Assembly (NCBI RefSeq): GCF_000974785.1
Contig: NZ_BBWV01000002.1
Location: 930,001-994,000, forward strand
Origin: Flavihumibacter petaseus NBRC 106054
GTDB taxonomy: Bacteria; Bacteroidota; Bacteroidia; Chitinophagales; Chitinophagaceae
Direction: 5' to 3'
Length of the DNA: 64,000 bases
The notes below the pieces were generated by a model that was not told the DNA's origin, made no database searches, and saw only the letters and a program-made list of their open reading frames with translations. The translations under genes were made by a program, and so were the position numbers. Positions within the stretch are counted from its first letter, which is position 1. Every line of letters starts with the position of its first letter. Shown in pieces: positions 26,375 to 34,884 of this stretch.

Positions 26375-28411
26375 ATGGCTTATAGCGAAAACTCTACAGA
26401 AGATGTGTCACCAGGAAACAAAACCTCAGTTCCACCAACGGAAAACCCGTCTCCACCAGCCGGTGGACTGGATTTCCTGGTGGAATGGGTGAAGCAGATC
26501 CGTCCCTCGCGGCCGGGTCGTATTGCCGAGGCGGAGGAAAAATTCCAAAAGCAACTGTTGCGGTTGCAGGAAGATGTTTCGGTATTGATCGCCCTGCGGG
26601 AAGCGCTCCGCAGCCAGTTTATCAACAGTGAATTGCTGCCGGCGCTGATTGAAAGCGGGCTGATCGGCTCCCGTGGCTTTGTGCAGGAACTGGGCAGCAA
26701 GCTCAAGCACAAGGTGTTGCCGGAGATCCAGGAAAAGACAGATTTCCTGTACGTGATCAGTCACGTTTTTTACAAATCAACCGATCATATCTGGGTGGAA
26801 GGCGTGCACCGCGATTACTGGAAGCGGTTGTTCCGGATGCTGCGCATCTACATCAACATGAATGACCGGCAGCTCTTGCAGCAGTTGGAGCAAGCTTTCC
26901 GGATCCTTTCTTTCCGGTTAACGACACTGGGACTGGAAAAGGAAGTGGCCCAGCGGTATGGGCATCACCCGGAGGCGGTGGCGCCTTTCCTGGAGCAGAA
27001 TCGACTCGTGATCCGGTTCCTGGATGGGCAACGGGCTGATGGGCCCACTGTTTCGCAGCACCAGCAAACCATGCTGCTGTACAATATCCAGGAGCAATTG
27101 TACAACTGCCGCCAGAGTGTGATCTGGCTGCGGGAACAGAAACTGTATCATGGCACCAGCCTGGCGCAGACCTTTCTGACCACGCGGATACTGCAGCATG
27201 TGGACAGGATGCTGATCATTTCGGATGTGCTTGACCGTGACCACCAGCTGGATGAGGACAGGTTCATCACCTATTTTATCACGGTTGTCACCAATGAGAA
27301 CAAGAAAAACAGCCTGCGGGAGTTTTTGTCCGACAACCTTGGCTTACTAGCCTACCAGATCGCGGAACATAAGGGGAAGAAGGGGGAGAAGTTTATCACC
27401 ACCAACCGTGGGGAGTACCGGCGGATGTTTCGCAGTGCAGCCGGGGGCGGTGTGATCGTCAGTTTTGTGGCGGTGATCAAGAACCTGATCGGCAAGTTGC
27501 CTTTTGCGCCCTTTTGGATGGGGTTTACCTATAGCATCAACTATGCAGCGGGTTTCGTGCTGATGGATCAGACCAATACCACGCTGGCGACCAAGCAACC
27601 TGCCTATACCGCTTCAGCCGTAGCCGGCTCACTCGACAGCAAAAAGAATGTGGGGCAGCCTGATCTCAGGCATTTTGCGATCGCGATGGCGAATATTGTG
27701 AGGAGCCAGACGGCCTCCTTCGCGGGGAACCTGCTCGTGGTGTTTCCCTTTACCTATGCCATCGTATGGGCGATGGATCATTTCACCGGGTATAAGATCG
27801 TTGATGGCGCACATGCATTCCAGCTATTAGAGGCACAGCATCCGTGGCATTCTTTTTCGTTGCTGTATGCCTGTTTCACTGGGGTGTTCCTGTTTTTAAG
27901 CGGCATTATATCCGGCTATGTAGAAAATCACGTGGTATTTGGGCGGCTGAATGAGCGGATCCGGCAGCACCCGGTGTTGAGTCATTCCATGAAGCCGCGG
28001 CGGCTGAACAGGCTGGTGGATTTTGTGAACCGGAATGCCGGGTCGATGACCGGAAGCATTTCTCTTGGCTTTTTCCTCGGCATGTCGGCCTCGGTTGGCA
28101 AGATCTTCGGGATCCCTTTTGATATCCGGCACATCACGATCTCGGCCGGAAATACAGCGATCGGCTATTTCGGCGTGGACCATAATGTATCCTGGACTTA
28201 CCTGCTGACGGTGGTACTGGGCGTACTGGGCATCGGCTTCCTGAACTTTTTCGTCAGTTTCTCCCTGGCCTTTTTCGTAGCCGTCAAATCCCGCGGCATT
28301 CACCTGCGCGACTATCCCGAAATCTTCGGTCATATCTGGCGCTATTTCAGAAAATACCCGGGCGACATGTTCTTCCCCCCGAAAAAACCTAGAAGGGTAG
28401 AGGATGTGTAG
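26375..28411 (+). CDS. Gcr/PF10136 'site-specific recombinase' family membrane protein
   Basis: 678 residues. A soluble helical N-terminal half (residues 30-345) is followed by multiple membrane segments (about 350-660). Diagnostic stretches include GGGVIVSFVAVIKNLIGKLP, FWMGFTYSINYAAGFVLMDQ, TLATKQPAYTA and FDIRHITISAGNTAIG. This matches the PF10136 family, labelled site-specific recombinase after Neisseria Gcr, but the membrane topology and absence of a recombinase motif make that label doubtful. True function is unknown. It is the last normal-composition gene before the AT-rich island. Confidence 0.8.
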   Translation: MAYSENSTEDVSPGNKTSVPPTENPSPPAGGLDFLVEWVKQIRPSRPGRIAEAEEKFQKQLLRLQEDVSVLIALREALRSQFINSELLPALIESGLIGSRGFVQELGSKLKHKVLPEIQEKTDFLYVISHVFYKSTDHIWVEGVHRDYWKRLFRMLRIYINMNDRQLLQQLEQAFRILSFRLTTLGLEKEVAQRYGHHPEAVAPFLEQNRLVIRFLDGQRADGPTVSQHQQTMLLYNIQEQLYNCRQSVIWLREQKLYHGTSLAQTFLTTRILQHVDRMLIISDVLDRDHQLDEDRFITYFITVVTNENKKNSLREFLSDNLGLLAYQIAEHKGKKGEKFITTNRGEYRRMFRSAAGGGVIVSFVAVIKNLIGKLPFAPFWMGFTYSINYAAGFVLMDQTNTTLATKQPAYTASAVAGSLDSKKNVGQPDLRHFAIAMANIVRSQTASFAGNLLVVFPFTYAIVWAMDHFTGYKIVDGAHAFQLLEAQHPWHSFSLLYACFTGVFLFLSGIISGYVENHVVFGRLNERIRQHPVLSHSMKPRRLNRLVDFVNRNAGSMTGSISLGFFLGMSASVGKIFGIPFDIRHITISAGNTAIGYFGVDHNVSWTYLLTVVLGVLGIGFLNFFVSFSLAFFVAVKSRGIHLRDYPEIFGHIWRYFRKYPGDMFFPPKKPRRVEDV

Positions 28412-28425
28412 TTGACGGAACCATT

Positions 28426-28862
28426 TTATTTCCATGATTGAGCGTCACGAAAAGAAAATATCAGGTCATATATTTTTTCCAACTCGTCTGGCCCGCTTGG
28501 CCCGTAATCTTCAATTGTCTTGACGCGCCCATTTTTATCTTTAATCGTCAAAGTGTATCTCGGATGGTCTGTCACTATAGTTGAGTAATTGTCATCTAAA
28601 ATAAATACCTCTGCATTTTGAAGTAGGGTTTTTAGACTGTCCATTTGCTCTTTCCTGATAATAGTTCGGAAATGACCCCGGTGACTATTATATATTTGCG
28701 CATCGTAAGTAGTAGCAGTTCCGTCATTTGAAATTGCCATTGAAAAATTAGGCAAGTCCCCAAACAAGCTTCCGCAGCGAAGTCAATTTGTGAAAACTCA
28801 AGCTTATTATTTGAACAGCCTGTAATCATCAAAATGATGGGCAAAAATGAAATCAGCTTCAT
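28426..28862 (-). pseudogene. DUF6438-type lipoprotein gene broken by a single-base frameshift
   Basis: Two overlapping minus-strand frames join into one protein. The first, from ATG 28862, gives a lipoprotein signal (MKLISFLPIILMITGC, lipobox Cys16) and runs to CLGTC, then goes wrong. The second carries PNFSMAISNDGTATTYDAQ and FRTIIRKEQMDSLKTLLQ, then HPRYTLTIKDKNGRVKTIED, matching the DUF6438 domain as I recall it. The join needs one extra C in the TGCCT near 28750-28755. Either the gene is a pseudogene or there is a sequencing error. It converges on the PF10136 gene, 14 bases apart, at the edge of the AT-rich island. Confidence 0.65.
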
Positions 28863-29119
28863 GGTATTGCCGGAAAGACGCAGAGATGGCTGGCTTCCAT
28901 AAAGTTTTTTCGTTTTTGTTTTCCAGCCCAAAGCTTAGAATATATTCTTCACCGTCAATTTTGACCATCACACCGAAACCCAATCTTGAGCCAGGGAATT
29001 GATAAAGTTAAATACTAAGATCTAAAGCTTGATTTTGTTCGTCGAGCCCGAACCGAAGTACAGTAGAATTACGGCGGCATTCTGCTCCAATTTCAAGCCC
29101 TACTATTGGCAATACCAAT
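28863..29119. other. Spacer at the left end of the cassette island
   Basis: No gene is recognised. From about 28990 to 29129 the sequence resembles the spacers inside the island: a CCCGAACCGAAG-type box near 29049 and CGGCGGCATTCTGC near 29075, then GTTGAATGCC at 29120-29129. It is therefore probably the last, incompletely recognisable attC-like site of the array. Confidence 0.4.
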
Positions 29120-29133
29120 GTTGAATGCCTTAT

Positions 29134-30270
29134 TTATTCAAATTTTAGTAATCCCCTTTTTATTACTGGTGTTACAAAATTTTCGATAATGTCTTTCGGC
29201 ACTTTTTCTAATGGCAATAAATTTTGTTTTAGGTCTTCGAGTGCTTCATCTTTTACATCTTCAGGAAATGAGTATAAGATTTGCTCTAACAAATCAATTT
29301 CAAAATCTATTGCTTTCCCTCCAAAGTGAGGAATTGCAAACGAACAGAAATCCTTCAAAAGTTGTTTCCCCTTATCACCTTTAGCATACTTGCCTATTGT
29401 AGAAAAAGTTTTATCAGCTGCCAACTCTCTATAGTTTTCAAGTATGTTTCCTAAAAGACTAAACATGTAGGTGACTACCATAAACTGGTCATCTTCAGAC
29501 AGTAAATGTAAATCTTCATGAAACAAATTATAAAGAGATACAGCTTGAAGACTATGTCCAGATGTTACGGATATTATAAGCTCTTTCAAATAGGATTTGA
29601 TCGTTTCCTGTCTCAATAATGGCTTCAATTCGATAACATAGCCTTTGACATCACTTATTTCTGGGTACTTCTCGGCGTATTCAAACTTTCCTTCATAATG
29701 AATGAACTTTGATTTTTCCTTATTTTCAATATCAACAAAAGCGTCGATAAGGTTATTTTTTTCACCAGTACTCAGTCTTGTTATTACTGTTGAATATATC
29801 GAATTATAGTTCCAATCTTCATTTAAACTATTTAATATATCTTCCGCTGTGTAAGCAAATTTCTCTCGGTATTTTCTTTGAATTTTTCGAATAAGCAAAT
29901 TCAATATTTGAAATGCAAGTTGAGCCGTCTCAAAATCAAATTGCTCATTTTTTCTAACTTCTCTTCCTGGGTGAATAAGATTTCTATAATCTTTAATAAC
30001 AGTAGCAAGGTTTTTTTCACTTCTTGTAATTATCGCCTCTGCTTCGGCCATGTCAAGTAATGCTGCAAGCGTCGTAGCTAGTATTGTAGCTTGGGTTTGT
30101 CCCGCTGGCAAATTCTCGATAAAATAGTCAGACAGCAGGGCTTCAACGATGCTTCCTGAAAGTACAAGTACTGATTTAGCTGACTTTGTCTCTATGCATT
30201 TCTGAACTTCCTCATAATCTCTTTCGAGTATCATTTGGAATGTATCATCGCTTACGAATTCAAATTGCAT
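29134..30270 (-). CDS. Cassette 1: uncharacterised protein with an RNLIH motif
   Basis: 378 residues, soluble, mostly helical by composition. The N-terminal third (residues 30-120) contains VLVLSGSIVEALLSDYF and KDYRNLIHPGREVRKN. The R-N-x-x-H pair (Arg96, His100) resembles, with one residue less spacing, the RNase motif of HEPN-type proteins and the related abortive-infection-like helical domains. The remaining 250 residues, which include EDLHLLSEDDQFMVVTYMFS, look like a helical repeat or scaffold. I do not recognise the full-length family. It fills its cassette, starting 46 bases after the cassette boundary and stopping 4 bases before the next. Confidence 0.7.
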   Translation of the reverse strand: MQFEFVSDDTFQMILERDYEEVQKCIETKSAKSVLVLSGSIVEALLSDYFIENLPAGQTQATILATTLAALLDMAEAEAIITRSEKNLATVIKDYRNLIHPGREVRKNEQFDFETAQLAFQILNLLIRKIQRKYREKFAYTAEDILNSLNEDWNYNSIYSTVITRLSTGEKNNLIDAFVDIENKEKSKFIHYEGKFEYAEKYPEISDVKGYVIELKPLLRQETIKSYLKELIISVTSGHSLQAVSLYNLFHEDLHLLSEDDQFMVVTYMFSLLGNILENYRELAADKTFSTIGKYAKGDKGKQLLKDFCSFAIPHFGGKAIDFEIDLLEQILYSFPEDVKDEALEDLKQNLLPLEKVPKDIIENFVTPVIKRGLLKFE

Positions 30271-30306
30271 AGATTTAATTTAAGAAGTGGGGTGTTGATT
30301 TAATAT

Positions 30307-30507
30307 GGCATACAACGACGGAGTATTTTCCAAGGCTTGGTGTTGTTATTTGTCCAGCCCGGAACCGATGCCGATTAGTGATTAAAAATACAGGCTAACA
30401 ACTAATTGCTGAGTAAAATTCCGTCCAGCTCAGATGTAGTACAGAGCAATTTACAGTCGATTGATCTTCCGTCCGACAAGCTTTGCAAATACTTTTGTTG
30501 TGAGTTA
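30307..30507 (-). other. attC-like site between cassettes 2 and 1
   Basis: A 201-bp gene-free spacer with GTTGTGAGTTA (30497-30507) at one end and GGCATACAAC (30307-30316) at the other. It contains the box CCCGGAACCGATGCCGATTA shared with the other island spacers near 30357. The ends are complementary in the AAC...GTT sense expected for R'' and R' of an attC site. Confidence 0.45.
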
Positions 30508-30538
30508 GTTTTATTTGTGACTACTTAGTAAGGCAATA

Positions 30539-31423
30539 TTAAAATGTTTTTCCATTTTCTACAAAATCAATGTAATTCAAAAAACCTTTACCTAGTTCAT
30601 TAAGTGATAATTGTAACCTAAAGTCTGCAACTTCATCCATTTGGACCCTATATGGATAAAACTCTTGCTTGTAAAGCCAATCTAAATTATACGTTCCGGA
30701 TAATGAGTCTTCATCGAGATGCTCATCATAAAAATCCTCGTCAATTGTTGCCTCTGCCCAAGGAAAAATCAACCTCATTATCTCTTCAGTTTCATATCCA
30801 GCATAAGCTACGGCCCATTCTCTTGCCGTACTTTCTTTCCCTTTTTTCGTAATGATAATACTTATTTGTGTTCTATTTAAAGATTTATGAAGCCATTCCA
30901 TAAACACTACAGACACCTTTCCCTCTTGCTTAATCACATCCATTAGCGGCTTATCTATGAATAGTTTTCTCTTTCTCAGCATCTCTTCTGTACCACCTCC
31001 AATTTGCATTAATTCATCAAGAAATATAGAGCTTAGAACTTGCTTACGAGGGATATTAATTTTCCAAGCCTTTTTTGTAAAATTTACATTCTTTAATGTA
31101 ACTAACTCCCAAAATGTTTCATTTGTATTAGGTAGATGAGCGATTAAGATTACGGGCAATGAATGATTAACCCAATATTCAAGATGTCTTGAACTTCCAT
31201 AATAAATTAAATGGTCCTCATTCGATTGAAAGTGACTTTCACCAGTTTTGATTTGTAAAGATATCAACTGTCCTGTGGGAATACCTTCGTTAGCTATTTC
31301 AACATGTGCATCAATACCCATGTCAGATATTGGCTGTTCTCGAAATATCCATTTGAAGTCTTTTAAAAATATCGCTTCAACTGCATTTACTCCTATTCTT
31401 TCTGTTGGGTTAAATTCTGGCAT
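30539..31423 (-). CDS. Cassette 2: DUF4365-like predicted nuclease
   Basis: 294 residues. The N-terminal 150 residues match the DUF4365 pattern: ERIGVNAVEAIFLKDFKWIF, DMGIDAHVEI and GQLISLQIKTGESHF, then LEYWVNHSLPVILI and ETFWELVTL. Glu16, Asp38 and the Gln57-x-Lys59 pair correspond to the E...D...(E/Q)xK core of PD-(D/E)xK-fold nucleases. DUF4365 genes are frequent in bacterial defence regions. The C-terminal half has no motif I can name; it is acidic and ends in a short YNLDWLYKQEFYPYRVQ region. It lies 33 bases inside its cassette. A role in anti-phage defence is inference. Confidence 0.72.
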   Translation of the reverse strand: MPEFNPTERIGVNAVEAIFLKDFKWIFREQPISDMGIDAHVEIANEGIPTGQLISLQIKTGESHFQSNEDHLIYYGSSRHLEYWVNHSLPVILIAHLPNTNETFWELVTLKNVNFTKKAWKINIPRKQVLSSIFLDELMQIGGGTEEMLRKRKLFIDKPLMDVIKQEGKVSVVFMEWLHKSLNRTQISIIITKKGKESTAREWAVAYAGYETEEIMRLIFPWAEATIDEDFYDEHLDEDSLSGTYNLDWLYKQEFYPYRVQMDEVADFRLQLSLNELGKGFLNYIDFVENGKTF

Positions 31424-31446
31424 AGATATAACAAGTCATTAAAAAT

Positions 31447-31607
31447 TACGCACAATGACCAGGTATTAGCGAAGGCTGAGAAATAGTATTTCGTCAAGAC
31501 CGGCCTACCGATGTTGAAGATAGAAATTAGATTTGATGAATTTACTTGGCTCAAAGTTGCTTGTCCTGCCCGAACCGATGCTGAACTATAATTGCGTGCA
31601 ACGAGTA
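31447..31607 (-). other. Gene-less cassette remnant or second attC-like site
   Basis: About 160 bp lying between two site-like ends, ATTGCGTGCAAC (31596-31607) and a degenerate TTACGCACAATG (31447-31457). It carries the conserved CCCGAACCGATGCTGAACTA box at 31574-31592 but no gene. It looks like an attC site left after deletion or excision of a cassette body. Confidence 0.35.
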
Positions 31608-31791
31608 GGTATTGCTGCAGGTGGGATATAAATAACGTCCAGCTCGGAACCACTGCCCAGTTGAAAACATAAAGTTGAAGTTAACAAAAAAAAGCCAAAT
31701 TGATATTCTTCTGCTGGAACTAAAGTACAGCGATGCAAACATACGAAGTTTCAACATCCAGCCCCACTCAGCATTACCAATGTTGTGTGCC
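31596..31791 (-). other. attC-like site after cassette 3
   Basis: A 196-bp imperfect palindrome. The plus-strand CAACGAGTAGGTATTGCTGCAG (31604 onward) pairs with the complement of the end (CCCCACTCAGCATTACCAATG at about 31762-31782), and the site closes with GTTGTGTGCC. The 20-bp stretch TATTGCTGCAGGTGGGATAT is shared with the site at 34141-34342. Confidence 0.55.
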
Positions 31792-31806
31792 GTTTATTGT
31801 CATGGA

Positions 31807-33498
31807 TCAGAATTTACTAACAAGATATCTGTCTTTGTAGATAGTAAAAGGCTCCCAATTAATAGCCTTATTACATGCTTCATTTATTTCATTTACTTCG
31901 TCAATTATTGTATCTAATGGTTGTTTAGTATTCTCAGAATAAGTAATTAAGTCCCACGTTCTGCATCCAGTCCATAAAGACCATTTCGCAACTTTTTCAA
32001 ATAATTTATTGAGTATAGTATGAAAGCCTTTGTCACTTAATTTTTTACAAACTTTTAGAGAATCTTCAGAATTTCGTACGAAGGCAAGTTGCCCATAAAC
32101 ACCTAAGATATATTTGTCAGCTTCATTTTCATTATGTTTAATGTTTCTTTTTAGTTCAGAATTTTCATCAATAAATTTAAACTCACTTATTTTATTCTTA
32201 AGCTTTATAATTTCAGGATAAGCTGGAAACGAATCATATTCTTCGATTAGATTATTTGCATTCCATTCTACTAAAATCGGGTCAAATATTGCGACTGGGA
32301 TATTACCATCGGTAATTATCACAATTGGCTTATACTCTGTCATGGATAAAAATGCTTCTACAGTTCCTAAATACTTTCCTTTTTCTAATTTTTCTATCGT
32401 AGGTATAGTTGCATCCCCAAATTTTGAAAATAACATTATCTGCTTGGTAATGCCATCACATTCAAACCTTACTCTTTCTTCTAATGAATAGCGTAATTCT
32501 TTTCTAAATTTAAATATTTTAGGGAAGTAGATATTTAATGAAAGTGAAGCATGTCGTATCCCGCCTATTATACTATAATCATTTTTGAATTCAATATTTC
32601 TATAAGAAGGTTCAGTTTGATTTTTCTTTGTTAAATAGTTTTCACACTCTTCAATATAACTTTCAATATTTCTAAATAGCAAGTCCCATTTGTCTTGAAT
32701 GTATTCACTTAAGATATGGGTTGTGTATTGTGCCTCAATAGAATAATCGTTATCTTTTTGTAACGAACCTAATATGATATGTTCTATTTTATAATCTTGA
32801 AACCAGAAATCATTCATAAGTACTACAAACAAATCAGGGTCTTCTGCAATTTTTCTACACTTAAAACAAAGTCTTTGATATGTAGATTTTATAGCTAAAT
32901 ATCCCAAGAGATAGTAAGGCCTTTGTTCAATTGATAATTTTAAAATTTCTTCCTTCGAGCATTGCCAGTTTACGGACTTAGTTCTTAATTCTTTTAAATG
33001 GGTTTCTAAGAAAGTATAAATATTGAACTCATGGTTTATTGGTTGTTTTAATGAAAGCTCAAAAACTGCTCTTGCCAAAAATAAAGTTGTATTTGTTGCA
33101 CATGATGAAGTACCTGGAATGACATCATGTTCTTGGAATAACGCCAAACCTTCAAATAAAGGTTCAAATAAACGCCACGCAAAATGATAAACTAATATGT
33201 CTCTTGTTGCTAAGTTGTATTTTTCTTGCCCAGCACCAACTTCCAAAAAAAAACATTGACAACTTAATGCTAATTTAGAGAAAGCGCCTCCAACTGGTCC
33301 AGTAAATGAAGAATGATGTGTACTCTCATGCAGAAAGTATCGTAAAAATTTAGGGTCTTTAAATATTTCGACTTGTTTCTCCCAATTCTCTAAAGCATTG
33401 ATTTCTCCTATGTATGCCATGTTAGCTAAAGGGTCAACAAAAGGATTTTTACTTCCACTAGAAATTGCATTTGATATTTCATCTAAGATGGAATCCAT
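31807..33498 (-). CDS. Cassette 3: putative zinc metalloprotease (HESTH...EGLA)
   Basis: 563 residues, no signal peptide. RYFLHESTHHSSF gives HExxH (His57, Glu58, His61), and LFEPLFEGLALFQEHD 55 residues later places Glu116 in an EGxA context where gluzincin peptidases supply the third zinc ligand. This suggests a zinc metallopeptidase. The rest is helical, with CFKCRK near residue 210 and no other named motif. The gene starts 9 bases after the 200-residue partner and ends 15 bases before the cassette end. A protease with a small partner inside a cassette array suggests a toxin/effector pair or regulated protease, but this is inference. Confidence 0.7.
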   Translation of the reverse strand: MDSILDEISNAISSGSKNPFVDPLANMAYIGEINALENWEKQVEIFKDPKFLRYFLHESTHHSSFTGPVGGAFSKLALSCQCFFLEVGAGQEKYNLATRDILVYHFAWRLFEPLFEGLALFQEHDVIPGTSSCATNTTLFLARAVFELSLKQPINHEFNIYTFLETHLKELRTKSVNWQCSKEEILKLSIEQRPYYLLGYLAIKSTYQRLCFKCRKIAEDPDLFVVLMNDFWFQDYKIEHIILGSLQKDNDYSIEAQYTTHILSEYIQDKWDLLFRNIESYIEECENYLTKKNQTEPSYRNIEFKNDYSIIGGIRHASLSLNIYFPKIFKFRKELRYSLEERVRFECDGITKQIMLFSKFGDATIPTIEKLEKGKYLGTVEAFLSMTEYKPIVIITDGNIPVAIFDPILVEWNANNLIEEYDSFPAYPEIIKLKNKISEFKFIDENSELKRNIKHNENEADKYILGVYGQLAFVRNSEDSLKVCKKLSDKGFHTILNKLFEKVAKWSLWTGCRTWDLITYSENTKQPLDTIIDEVNEINEACNKAINWEPFTIYKDRYLVSKF

Positions 33499-33507
33499 AT
33501 TTCATAT

Positions 33508-34110
33508 TTATATAGTTGTTACCCACCTGCCATCTGTTGTTTTTGCAACTAATGAAACATTAGTACCTATTAAAGATTTCTTTTGAGAAAGGTCTCCAAT
33601 TATTATTAAAAGCTCTTTTTCCTCTATGTCTATTTTTTTGCCTAATAATTGTTCTCTTAAAACACTTATCTCAGTTGCACCATCTTTTTTTAATATAACT
33701 AAAAGTAACAGCTCTCTTGAATTTAGTCTCACTCCTTTTAATAAGTCCCTGCCCAGTTTTATTAAAGCTGCAATTACACCAGTAATTGCAGGTATTGTTT
33801 TGTCGGGTGGGCTTCCTTGAAAATAGTTAACAGATGCAGCAGCTTTTAGTCCATCTAAAATGGCATCCAAAAGTTTTATATCCTCATTTTTTATAGCATA
33901 TCTAAGCTTAGGTAGAAGTAACTCAGCTGTATCTTCTGCATTTTCAATGTCAATTGAAATTTGTGTGATTACGTTTGTTTGTTGGACAAATTCCTCTGTC
34001 TGGTTAAGCAAGCCAAATATTGAATCTGTGTCGTAAATCCCTGCAAATACTTTGTTCTGTATAAATAGTATTGCTTCTTTTTCGTAGTCAAAAATTATGT
34101 CGTCGTTCAT
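33508..34110 (-). CDS. Cassette 3: partner protein of the putative metalloprotease
   Basis: 200 residues, acidic N-terminal half (residues 1-100) with helical repeats, a mildly hydrophobic helix near residues 108-130 (IPAITGVIAALIKLGRDLL), and a C-terminal region (residues 135-200) resembling a winged helix: SRELLLLVILKKDGATEISV, LLIIIGDLSQKKSLI, then a short beta hairpin. It lies first in the cassette, 40 bases after its boundary, with the protease gene 9 bases downstream, so the two are co-transcribed. A sensor, inhibitor or DNA-binding regulator is possible; I do not recognise a family. Confidence 0.65.
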   Translation of the reverse strand: MNDDIIFDYEKEAILFIQNKVFAGIYDTDSIFGLLNQTEEFVQQTNVITQISIDIENAEDTAELLLPKLRYAIKNEDIKLLDAILDGLKAAASVNYFQGSPPDKTIPAITGVIAALIKLGRDLLKGVRLNSRELLLLVILKKDGATEISVLREQLLGKKIDIEEKELLIIIGDLSQKKSLIGTNVSLVAKTTDGRWVTTI

Positions 34111-34140
34111 TGTATAATTTTTAGGGTCGTCGTTTTAACT

Positions 34141-34342
34141 GGCACACAACGAACCAGTATTGCTGCAGGTGGGATATTCATTGTTTGTCCTGCCTGGAAC
34201 AACAGCTGATTGAAAATATTTTGTTAAAGTTATGAACTAATGTCCAGCGTTGCTTGTCAAGCCCAAACCAAAGTACAGCTATGAATACTGCTGATTATTC
34301 TTCCGTCCGCCCCACTTGCCAGCATTATTTTTGTTAGCGGCA
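34141..34342 (-). other. attC-like site between cassettes 4 and 3
   Basis: A 202-bp imperfect palindrome. The left arm ACAACGAACCAGTATTGCTG followed by CAGGTGGG pairs imperfectly with the complement of CCCCACTTGCCAGCATTATT followed by TTTGTTAG. The outer boxes are GGCACACAAC (34141-34150) and GTTAGCGGCA (34333-34342). It contains the boxes CTGCCTGGAACAACAG and AAGCCCAAACCAAAG common to the island's sites. The stop codon of the 129-residue gene lies inside the terminal box. Confidence 0.6.
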
Positions 34343-34723
34343 GTTAATATAGAAGAAGTCTAAACTTAGTCTATTTTTTTTAGTTCCTCCCACAGTTCCA
34401 ATAAGAGTAATCAAGGCGCCAAACAACGTAACATATTTTAAAATATCTTCCATATCAGATTGGGTGTCTTCATATTCATGCAAACGTTGTTGTATCATGT
34501 ATATTTTTGGTTTCGTGACACTGTCATACCTGTTTCTAACTCTTGTTAAAAGCATTTCAAGAGAGTCAATATATTTATTCTTAGCAATGAGTTTAAAAGG
34601 CCCTCTTGCAGAGTCTCGACGAATAGAAGAAGTATCTTTGTACCAATTATCATGGTAAGACATCATTTCATCATAAAGTAGTTTATTTTCATTGATAATA
34701 CTATCCATGGTCACTTTACTCAT
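34334..34723 (-). CDS. Cassette 4, third gene: coiled-coil protein with C-terminal membrane helix
   Basis: 129 residues. The N-terminal 95 residues are charged and helical (KLLYDEMMSYHDNWYKDTSS, RVRNRYDSVTKPKIYMIQQ), and residues 96-112 form one membrane helix (YVTLFGALITLIGTVGG), followed by a short basic tail. Its start codon overlaps the stop of the 54-residue gene (ATGA), so its translation is coupled to it. The last codons (INCR and stop) run into the attC-like R'' box, as can occur in compact integron cassettes. Function unknown. Confidence 0.65.
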   Translation of the reverse strand: MSKVTMDSIINENKLLYDEMMSYHDNWYKDTSSIRRDSARGPFKLIAKNKYIDSLEMLLTRVRNRYDSVTKPKIYMIQQRLHEYEDTQSDMEDILKYVTLFGALITLIGTVGGTKKNRLSLDFFYINCR

Positions 34724-34884
34724 TCGGTCTTTTTTTTAATTATGGGACCTTTTGAGAGTATCTCTACCAAATTGTATTCGAGCATCAAATAAGGTAGTAT
34801 TGTATTATAATAAGCATTTCTACAAGAGTCAAAAGCTCGAAAATTAGTTAGATTGGTCTCATAAATCATTTTCAATTCTCTCAT
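34720..34884 (-). CDS. Cassette 4, second gene: 54-residue protein
   Basis: A short frame bridged by two ATGA overlaps: its ATG shares bases with the stop of the 87-residue gene, and its TGA shares bases with the ATG of the 129-residue gene. The product begins MRELKMIYETNLTNFRAFDS and ends LVEILSKGPIIKKKTE. It has a mildly hydrophobic middle (YYNTILPYLMLEYNLVEIL) and a basic tail. The double overlap, not composition, is the main evidence that it is a real gene. No homology is recognised. Confidence 0.65.
   Translation of the reverse strand: MRELKMIYETNLTNFRAFDSCRNAYYNTILPYLMLEYNLVEILSKGPIIKKKTE

Noticed and set aside
26375..28411. Annotating the PF10136 protein as a DNA recombinase
   Set aside because: The protein is a multi-span membrane protein without a recombinase motif; the family name is historical, so it was not counted as evidence for mobility of the nearby island.
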